Shown one piece after another: positions 14,288 to 19,961 of a stretch of DNA of 19,961 nucleotides. The DNA lies in the NCBI GenBank assembly GCA_964573205.1, contig CAZNIT010000069.1, forward strand, positions 1 through 19,961, in the 5' to 3' direction. The notes below the pieces were generated by a model, which had not been told where the DNA came from, did not search any database, and saw only the letters and a program-made list of their open reading frames with translations. A program made the translations under genes and the position numbers. Every line of letters starts with the position of its first letter. Positions within the stretch are counted from its first letter, which is position 1. The stretch comes from QNZT01 sp964573205. GTDB taxonomy: Bacteria; Campylobacterota; Campylobacteria; Campylobacterales; QNZT01.

Positions 14288-15907
14288 ATGAAAAATACCC
14301 TTGAAGTTAAAAATGTAACCGTTCGATATAAAAAGCAAATCGGAATAAAAGAGGCTTCGTTTTGTGCGAAGGAGGGTGAAATAGTAGGATTTATCGGAGC
14401 TGACGGAGCAGGTAAAAGCTCACTCATTCATGCTATTGCGGCGGTTAAGGGTTTTGAGGGAGAGATAGTTTACGATCAAACCGTATATCGTTCGCCCAAA
14501 GAGGCTCGACATCTCAAAAACAAAATAGCTCTTATGCCCCAAGGAATAGGTCTGGTACTTTATGAAACTTTGACGGTTAGCGAGCATCTTGATTTTTTTG
14601 CGAATATCAGAAATATACGACATAACGACTCATTTGCCGCATATAAAGAGAAGTTGCTTCATATGGCCGGTTTAAGTGATTTTAAACACAGAGAAGCCGG
14701 AAAACTAAGTGGAGGTATGATGCAAAAACTCTCGCTTATCTGCACCCTCATTCACAGACCAAAACTCTTGCTTTTAGATGAGCCTACAACCGGCGTGGAT
14801 CCGTTAAGCCGTAGGGAGCTTTGGGAGATTTTAAGAGATATCGCCAAAGCCGAAGGTTCGATTATCATTATAAGTACGGCATATATGCAAGAAGCCGCGA
14901 AAATGGATAAAATACTACTTTTTGATAAAGCGGAGATTATTGCAAAAGGAAGTGCGCGGGAGCTTATCTCTTCCGTAGAGCGGTTTACCTATGAACGCAG
15001 CCGACGCTGTGAAGACGAGTGTGTAACATTCGGTGAGCGAAGTTATTCACTGAAACCTTTAAAACAAAAGCATAAACCCCCGACTCTTGAAGCTCTGTTT
15101 TTTGTCAACGCTTTGAAAAAGAGACAAACTCTGCCGCAAATAAAAATAGCGAAACGACAAAGCGGCTTGAAAATTCCGGATATCGTGATGCAAGCCGAAG
15201 GAATAACCAAAAGATTTGGAAATTTCATCGCTAACGATCAAATCGATTTGAAGTTAAAAAGTGCTGAGATCGTAGGACTTTTAGGAGCCAACGGAGCCGG
15301 AAAGAGTACTTTTATAAAGATACTTTTAGGACTCTATCCTATGGATGAGGGTGAGCTTTATCTACTTTCAAAGCCGATTTTAAGCGGGAAGGATCGTCAA
15401 GATTTAAAAGACAAAATCGGTTATGTAAGTCAGCATTTCGCACTTTATAAAGATATGACCGTGCGGGAAAATTTGCGCTATTTTGCAAATATGCATAAAA
15501 TTTCATCGCAGCAGGCCGCAAAACGCATCGACGAGTATGCAAAAGCGCTTGGTTTTTCGGAGTTCTTGGATGTTATGCCGACGCAGTTGCCGCTTGGGAT
15601 AAATCAGCGCTTTTGTTTTACCGCCGCGCTTTTACATGAGCCGGTGGTGCTTTTTTTGGATGAGCCGACATCGGGTGTCGATACGATTGCAAGAGCTCAG
15701 TTTTGGCAGATACTGCGCTCCTTGGTAAAAGAGTGGGGAATCTCTATTCTCATAACGACGCATTATATGAGTGAGGCGGAGTATTGTGATCGGGTTGTGC
15801 TTTTAAAGGATGGAAAAAAAGTGGCGGATGAGAAAGTGGAGGTTTTGCACAAGCTTCACCCGGATGCAAAGAGCTTTGAGGATATTTTTCTGGAGTATTA
15901 CCGATGA
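14288..15907 (+). CDS. ybhF: YbhF-like fused double ABC ATPase
   Basis: A 539-residue cytoplasmic ATPase with two nucleotide-binding domains in one chain, as in E. coli YbhF. NBD1 has Walker A GADGAGKS (37-44), signature LSGG (140-143) and Walker B LLLLDE (160-165), but Ala198 replaces the switch His (STAYM). NBD2 has Walker A GANGAGKST (333-341), Walker B LFLDE (455-459) and switch His492 (TTHYM), but the signature is LPLG (434-437). Because each ATP site pairs one domain's Walker motifs with the other's signature, both defects fall in the same site. A roughly 60-residue linker joins the domains. The ATG follows ybhG by eight bases without a visible ribosome site, so translation is probably coupled. 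Its stop overlaps the first permease in ATGA. Confidence 0.93.
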   Translation: MKNTLEVKNVTVRYKKQIGIKEASFCAKEGEIVGFIGADGAGKSSLIHAIAAVKGFEGEIVYDQTVYRSPKEARHLKNKIALMPQGIGLVLYETLTVSEHLDFFANIRNIRHNDSFAAYKEKLLHMAGLSDFKHREAGKLSGGMMQKLSLICTLIHRPKLLLLDEPTTGVDPLSRRELWEILRDIAKAEGSIIIISTAYMQEAAKMDKILLFDKAEIIAKGSARELISSVERFTYERSRRCEDECVTFGERSYSLKPLKQKHKPPTLEALFFVNALKKRQTLPQIKIAKRQSGLKIPDIVMQAEGITKRFGNFIANDQIDLKLKSAEIVGLLGANGAGKSTFIKILLGLYPMDEGELYLLSKPILSGKDRQDLKDKIGYVSQHFALYKDMTVRENLRYFANMHKISSQQAAKRIDEYAKALGFSEFLDVMPTQLPLGINQRFCFTAALLHEPVVLFLDEPTSGVDTIARAQFWQILRSLVKEWGISILITTHYMSEAEYCDRVVLLKDGKKVADEKVEVLHKLHPDAKSFEDIFLEYYR

Positions 15908-17019
15908 AACGGAGTGTGATCAAAGCTTATATCGTAAAAGAGTTGACCGAGCTTTTTCGAACCCGTTTGATAATCATGGTTTATCTGATGCCTTCGATGA
16001 TCATGCTTTTGTTCGGGTACGGCATACGGATGGAAGTGACAAATGCCAGAATGATCATCTTAGACTACGATCAAAGTCACTACTCCGGAGTTTTGATTTC
16101 AAAGTTTGAGCACTCAAAATATTTCGATGCGAAAGTTTTACAGATAACTGAATCCGAGGCGCTGCATCAAATTAAAAAAGCGAAAGCCGATATGATTTTG
16201 ATCATTCCATCTACTTTCCAAAAACATCTTTTACATGGGCAAAAGAGCGAACTCGGACTGTTTGTGGATGCGGCTTTTCCCACTCGTGCGACGACGATGG
16301 AGAGTTATGTAGAGGGAGTAGTTTTGCAGGCGGCAAGGGATGTGCAAGATTTCAGTCACAAAAAGGGAGTGATTACGATAAATAACAGAAATCTTTTTAA
16401 CCAGGCGATGCGCGATGAAAATGCGATGGTTCCGGGACTTATAGGGATGGTACTATTGGTTGCTCCGGCTATTTTATCGGCTCTTTTGATCGTAAAGGAG
16501 AAAGAGAGAGGAACTATTTTCAACTTTTATGCTTCGCCTGTGAGCAAGGGAGAGTTTATCATTGCCAAACTTACTCCCGCATTTTTACTTCATTCGGTAA
16601 ATATCTTTATTCTTTTTTTATGGGCGACATATCTTTTTGATGTACCTTTTCGGGGGAGTTTTTTGCTTTATTGGTTTGTGAGCGAGCTTTATATTTTGAT
16701 TAGTTTAGGTATAGGCATGCTTATTTCCGTCATTACGCGCTCTCAGATAGCTGCGGTTGTGCTTACCGTGATCGTGACTATTTTACCCGGATTTTTGTAT
16801 TCGGGGATTATTTTACCTATTTCCGCTATGGATAAAGCATCTTATTTTCAAGCACATCTGTTTCCCGTGATGTACTATAACCATATCATTTACGACACTT
16901 TTTTGATAGGAGAGGGGCTTGGTTCTCAAAAAATTATACTTTATATCGGGATTTTGGTTTTTTATGCACTCTCTCTCCTTGGGCTTGGCACGCTTTTTTT
17001 GAAAAAGGAGCTTAAATGA
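15904..17019 (+). CDS. ybhS: YbhS-like ABC-2 type exporter permease
   Basis: A 371-residue inner-membrane permease. It has an N-terminal membrane segment (about 20-40), a large periplasmic domain (about 45-180), and five further membrane segments in the C-terminal half. Typical ABC-2 features are visible: MVPGLIGMVLLVAPAILSALLIVKEKERGTIFNFYASPV, where the E-R-G-T turn after the first core helix is the family mark, and the final LFPVMYYNHIIYDTF loop. It pairs with the next gene as a heterodimeric membrane domain powered by the YbhF-like ATPase. It overlaps both neighbours by four bases. Confidence 0.92.
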   Translation: MKRSVIKAYIVKELTELFRTRLIIMVYLMPSMIMLLFGYGIRMEVTNARMIILDYDQSHYSGVLISKFEHSKYFDAKVLQITESEALHQIKKAKADMILIIPSTFQKHLLHGQKSELGLFVDAAFPTRATTMESYVEGVVLQAARDVQDFSHKKGVITINNRNLFNQAMRDENAMVPGLIGMVLLVAPAILSALLIVKEKERGTIFNFYASPVSKGEFIIAKLTPAFLLHSVNIFILFLWATYLFDVPFRGSFLLYWFVSELYILISLGIGMLISVITRSQIAAVVLTVIVTILPGFLYSGIILPISAMDKASYFQAHLFPVMYYNHIIYDTFLIGEGLGSQKIILYIGILVFYALSLLGLGTLFLKKELK

Positions 17020-18098
17020 TGCGGATATTTTGGACAATCGTAGCAAAAGAGCTCATTAGTTTTTTAAGATCATGGGGACTTTTGGCGGTGGTGTTGTACT
17101 CCTTTACTCTCGATGTTTATGTAGCGGGTGAGGGCATGCAGATAAAACCGCGAAATGTCGGTGTCGGTTATGTCGATTATACGGGAGGCGGAATCAGCCG
17201 GAAAATTCTCTCTCATCTGCATTCGCCGGAATTTCTCCCTCCAAAACGATTCAATTCACAAAAAGAGTTAAGTGAAGCGATCTTTAATAAAAAAATTCTC
17301 GTGGGTATTATCTTTGACGGCAATTTTGAAAAAGCATACCAAAAGGGTGAAAATGCGCAGCTTGATGTACTGCTTGATGCCACAGCGGCGGCTCAAAGTT
17401 TCACTACACTCGGATATTTGCAAAATATCGTTCTTTTTTTCAGCGGGATAGATTTTCCGTTGGAACTTAAATCTCATAAGCTTTTTAACCAAAACGCGGA
17501 TAATCATACCTTTATGGCTCTTAGCGAGATGCTATCCGTCATTACTATGCTTTCTATTTTGCTTCCTGCGATGGTATTTGTCAAAGAGAAAGAAGAGGGA
17601 ACATGGGATATTATGTTACTGATGCCCATAGATGCGAGGATAACGATTTTGGCAAAGAGCTTTTCTCAGGTGCTTATCATAGTTTTGGGAACCGTTATAT
17701 GTGTAGGATTTGTACTCTTTGGTGCGTTTGATATGCCTATGAACGGTTCGTTTTGGGCATTTTTATCGCTTACTTTTTTATATAGTTTTACAAGTGCGGG
17801 TATAGGACTTTTTATCGCTGCGGTATCCAAAAGTATTTTGCAGGTTGCGCAACTTTCTATGGTAATTATGATGCCGCTGATTTTTCTAAGCGGTGCATGG
17901 ACACCTGTTTATGCGATGCATCCGATTTTGGAGACACTCTCTTTGATCTCTCCTCTTCGCTACTATATCGAGGGGTGTGAAAGTATATTTTTTAGAGGTA
18001 CGGCGTTTATAGACTTGTGGCCGTATTTTACGGGAGTTGCGGTTTTGGGGAGTATTCTTTACTGGTATGGGTTTAAGAAAATCGGAAAGCTTTTTTAG
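17016..18098 (+). CDS. ybhR: YbhR-like ABC-2 type exporter permease
   Basis: The second permease, 360 residues, has the same topology: an N-terminal anchor, a periplasmic domain, then FMALSEMLSVITMLSILLPAMVFVKEKEEGTWDIMLLMP with the E-E-G-T turn and four to five further helices. The region around ISPLRYYIEGCESIFFRG is typical of the last ABC-2 loop. It overlaps ybhS by four bases (17016-17019) and ends the efflux operon. In E. coli YbhFSR has been linked to drug and cation export; the substrate here is unknown. No clear terminator follows in the 34 bases before the next gene. Confidence 0.92.
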   Translation: MMRIFWTIVAKELISFLRSWGLLAVVLYSFTLDVYVAGEGMQIKPRNVGVGYVDYTGGGISRKILSHLHSPEFLPPKRFNSQKELSEAIFNKKILVGIIFDGNFEKAYQKGENAQLDVLLDATAAAQSFTTLGYLQNIVLFFSGIDFPLELKSHKLFNQNADNHTFMALSEMLSVITMLSILLPAMVFVKEKEEGTWDIMLLMPIDARITILAKSFSQVLIIVLGTVICVGFVLFGAFDMPMNGSFWAFLSLTFLYSFTSAGIGLFIAAVSKSILQVAQLSMVIMMPLIFLSGAWTPVYAMHPILETLSLISPLRYYIEGCESIFFRGTAFIDLWPYFTGVAVLGSILYWYGFKKIGKLF

Positions 18099-18132
18099 CG
18101 GCAGTTAAATCTATTTTGAGTATTCTATATTT

Positions 18133-19041
18133 ATGTTTAAATATATTTTTGGTCCCATACAATCGCGTCGTTTCGGTCTCTCTTTGGGAGTTGATCTGAG
18201 CCCCGCGGATAAATCATGTAATTTTGATTGTCTATATTGCGAGCTTAAACCTTCAAAAGCCGTAACTGCAATAAAAACTCCTCCTTTGGTTGAAGATATA
18301 GTAAAAGAGACCGAGTCGGCACTCCTTCAATATCCAAATATCGATGTCATAACCATCACCGCCAACGGTGAACCCACACTTTATCCCGATTTGGATTTGC
18401 TTGTAGATGAACTCAACCGAATAAAAGGAGACAAAAAACTTCTTATCCTCTCAAATGCGTCGAATATCTCCGATCCCTTCGTTCAAAAAACGATGACTAA
18501 AATGGATATTGTCAAATTATCTCTTGATTGTGCGACGCAAAAGTGTTTTAAAAAGATCGACAGACCCGCAAGAGGCGTTAGTATAGAGAAAATTATCGAG
18601 GGTATAAAAGAGTTTCGTGAGATCTTTAACAAAGAGTTGATAATAGAAATTTTGATCGTAGAGGGGATAAACGATAAAAAAGATGAAATGTCGGCTCTTA
18701 AAAAAGCGCTTGATATGATAAATCCCGATCGTATAGATCTTGGAACTATAGACAGACCGCCGGCTTATGATGTAAAAGGCGTTTCAACGCAAAAGTTAAA
18801 AAAGTTGAGCGAATATCTTGGCGCTCACAATATTTCTGTTATTCATAAAAACAGAGCCGAAAAAAAGGTCGATTTTTCAAAACAAGAGATACTCTCGACC
18901 ATAAAAAGAAGACCTCAGTCGGCTATGGATGTAGAGTATCTTTTTTCAGAAAAATCCAAAGAAAATTTAGTTCGCCTTGTAAAAGAGGGTAAAGTAGCAA
19001 AAAAAGATATAGCCGGCGTTTTATTTTATTTGCCGGCTTAG
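18133..19041 (+). CDS. COG0731-like radical SAM protein of unknown reaction
   Basis: A 302-residue radical SAM enzyme. The 4Fe-4S cluster motif C-x3-C-x2-C is CNFDCLYC (Cys29, Cys33, Cys36). It is preceded by the subfamily's conserved FGPIQSRRFGLSLGVDLSP and followed by the SAM-contact glycine-glutamate ITANGEPTLYP. These match the COG0731 Fe-S oxidoreductase group, whose bacterial members have no settled function. The last 55 residues or so (about 245-302, ILSTIKRRPQSAMDVEYLF onward) look like a small winged-helix unit rather than a SPASM or Twitch domain with extra Cys. The gene lies 34 bases after the exporter operon with only a weak ribosome site, and its stop overlaps the convergent lipoprotein gene by four bases. 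Confidence 0.85.
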   Translation: MFKYIFGPIQSRRFGLSLGVDLSPADKSCNFDCLYCELKPSKAVTAIKTPPLVEDIVKETESALLQYPNIDVITITANGEPTLYPDLDLLVDELNRIKGDKKLLILSNASNISDPFVQKTMTKMDIVKLSLDCATQKCFKKIDRPARGVSIEKIIEGIKEFREIFNKELIIEILIVEGINDKKDEMSALKKALDMINPDRIDLGTIDRPPAYDVKGVSTQKLKKLSEYLGAHNISVIHKNRAEKKVDFSKQEILSTIKRRPQSAMDVEYLFSEKSKENLVRLVKEGKVAKKDIAGVLFYLPA

Positions 19042-19709
19042 TTGGAAGCTAAAGATATATTATCGAGATAATCGTCGCCGCCTTCGAAAACAAAAGCGTT
19101 TATAGCTATGATCTCGTTTTGAGGTTCGAGTTGATGCAGGTACTCCTGCAGATCGAGTCTTATGTGTTGCCATGTATCGAATTCTTTTACATATTGCAAG
19201 TTTAGAGGATATGTAAGTTCAATATAGTCAACATCAGGATAACTTTGACTGCTGGGATCCATTTTCATCTTGTCGTAATATGTGTTGAAAGAGAGCATTC
19301 TTTTTCCGAGTTTCGTCATCGTTTCCACACTGATCGTGAAACTATAAGTCTTGTTGTCGCCGCTGACTTTTTTCATATGATCAAGATGTAAAACTTTTTG
19401 CGTAGTATTGTTCCACGGCGTAGCGTTTTCGTTCGTGAGTCTGTACGATACTCCGCTAATCATCTTACCGTTTTCTTTATGCCAGTCGTGTCTTAAAAAT
19501 ATAGATCTGCTACTTCCTTGCGCACCCTCTTGCACGTTAAGCACTTCATATGGTCCTAAAGTAACTTCCCATTTGTCAACAAGACCGTTTTCCGCATCTT
19601 CGTAGAGTGTTTTATCGGTCGTACCGCCGTTATTATCCGAGCTTGAACCGCAAGCGGTAACGAAAAAAAGTGAAAATAGCAAAAAAAACATTAATTTTAA
19701 AATATGCAT
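19038..19709 (-). CDS. Lipoprotein of unknown function, beta-sandwich-like
   Basis: A 223-residue exported lipoprotein: a signal peptide and the lipobox VTAC with lipidated Cys20, then a Gly/Ser/Asn linker. The mature part alternates polar and hydrophobic residues. It opens with a D-A-E-x-G-x-x-x-x-W segment (YEDAENGLVDKWEV), has W-Q-H-I-R-L-D-L near residue 180, and closes with YLDNISL. This start and end pattern is seen in carbohydrate-binding-like jelly-roll domains, so glycan binding is possible; no database family can be assigned. The ATG has AAAGGA upstream, and an extended -10 box lies at 19730-19738. It overlaps the radical SAM gene tail to tail by four bases. Lipoprotein: confident; fold: inference. 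Confidence 0.78.
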   Translation of the reverse strand: MHILKLMFFLLFSLFFVTACGSSSDNNGGTTDKTLYEDAENGLVDKWEVTLGPYEVLNVQEGAQGSSRSIFLRHDWHKENGKMISGVSYRLTNENATPWNNTTQKVLHLDHMKKVSGDNKTYSFTISVETMTKLGKRMLSFNTYYDKMKMDPSSQSYPDVDYIELTYPLNLQYVKEFDTWQHIRLDLQEYLHQLEPQNEIIAINAFVFEGGDDYLDNISLASN

Positions 19710-19729
19710 AAAATATCCTTTATATGCCG

Positions 19730-19738
19730 ATTATATCA
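19730..19738 (-). promoter_or_regulatory. Extended -10 promoter of the lipoprotein gene
   Basis: On the minus strand TGA followed by TATAAT (-10 at 19730-19735, TG at 19737-19738). The start near 19723 gives a short leader containing AAAGGA. No clear -35 is seen. Confidence 0.55.
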
Positions 19739-19803
19739 TAAAAAAGTAAAAAAATAGATACTAAAGAAAAAAAATATGATGTTTAAGCCTTTGTTTTAAT
19801 ATT

Positions 19804-19832
19804 TTGACAGTTTATATTTAAAAAAATATAGT
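19804..19832 (+). promoter_or_regulatory. Promoter of the hemJ-like gene
   Basis: TTGACA (19804-19809), a 17-base spacer and TATAGT (19827-19832), five of six matches to the consensus -10. The predicted start near 19839 lies in a short inverted repeat, TTACG (19837-19841) and CGTAA (19847-19851). Confidence 0.65.
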
Positions 19833-19865
19833 ATTATTACGCCTAACGTAAGAATAGGATAAAAT

Positions 19866-19961
19866 ATGGAATATTACAGTTGGATACTCGCGTTTCATGT
19901 GATGAGTTTTACATCATGGATGGCTATGCTCTTTTATCAGCCAAGACTTTATGTCTATCAT
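19866..19961 (+). CDS. hemJ: HemJ-like protoporphyrinogen IX oxidase (partial, N-terminus only)
   Basis: The first 32 codons are open to the window edge. They read as one N-terminal membrane helix with the HemJ pattern: WILAFHVMSFTSWMAMLFY, then PRLYVYH. Family features visible are an early His in the first helix (residue 11), the W-M-A-x-L-F-Y motif, and P-R-L-x-V-Y-H. HemJ is the inner-membrane protoporphyrinogen oxidase of the heme pathway in many proteobacteria lacking HemY/HemG and is common in Campylobacterota. AGGA (19856-19859) lies six bases before the ATG. Only the start is visible, so the call depends on this short match. Confidence 0.75.
   Translation, partial: MEYYSWILAFHVMSFTSWMAMLFYQPRLYVYH

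Noticed and set aside
1..19961. CRISPR arrays, tRNA or rRNA genes, insertion sequences, prophage
   Set aside because: No regularly spaced direct repeats, cloverleaf sequences, rRNA segments, transposase or integrase motifs were seen on either strand.

Overview
The window reads as chromosomal DNA of a free-living member of the Campylobacterota (epsilonproteobacteria), probably near Sulfurimonas, Sulfuricurvum or Sulfurovum. This rests on AT-rich coding sequence with heavy use of AAA, GAT, TTT and ATA codons, many genes joined by ATGA overlaps, an OprD-like porin, a YeiH/LysR pair, and the start of a hemJ-type gene at the right edge. The genus is inference. No rRNA, tRNA, CRISPR array, transposase, integrase or phage gene is visible, so this is mostly ordinary core and near-core sequence. 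No stretch over 300 bases lacks a gene.

Layout, left to right. (1) 1-794: two leftward genes, a lipoprotein with the start of a PKD-like domain (cut by the window edge) and a VanZ-like membrane protein starting at TTG. (2) 983-4444: a tightly overlapped rightward operon feoB-feoA-outer membrane porin, which could be a two-membrane ferrous iron uptake route. (3) 4453-5024: hsp20 as a self-contained unit, with a perfect TTGACA-N17-TATAAT promoter, a 25-bp dyad with the geometry of the HspR/HAIR operator, and a strong intrinsic terminator. (4) 5065-5652: a conserved-looking membrane protein of unknown function with Cys and His residues. (5) 5658-7711: yeiH (putative sulfate exporter family) divergent from a LysR regulator whose true start is probably GTG at 6824. 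(6) 7728-8429: an orphan DNA adenine-type methyltransferase that may be made from a leaderless mRNA.

(7) 8448-18098 is the main block: nearly 10 kb of drug or solute efflux. A central TetR regulator (12529-13119) is divergently flanked by an emrA-emrB-tolC operon (leftward) and continues rightward into a YbhG-YbhF-YbhS-YbhR-like ABC exporter operon. A 17-bp perfect palindrome covers the emrA -10 box in the shared promoter region and is the likely TetR operator. Only one TolC is encoded, so both inner-membrane pumps may share it. The fused ABC ATPase carries complementary defects that place one degenerate and one intact ATP site in the dimer.

(8) 18133-19041: a COG0731-like radical SAM protein, converging with (9) 19038-19709, a small lipoprotein with a beta-sandwich-like sequence. 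(10) 19866 onward: the first 32 codons of a HemJ-like protoporphyrinogen oxidase behind a good promoter.

Several start sites need correction from longest-frame calls: yeiH (6701), lysR (GTG 6824) and the YbhG-like gene (GTG 13122). I found no obviously new defence or mobile system. The most interesting items are the dual efflux regulon with its operator, the HAIR-like element at hsp20, the feoBA-porin coupling, the possible leaderless transcripts and the Cys/His membrane protein.
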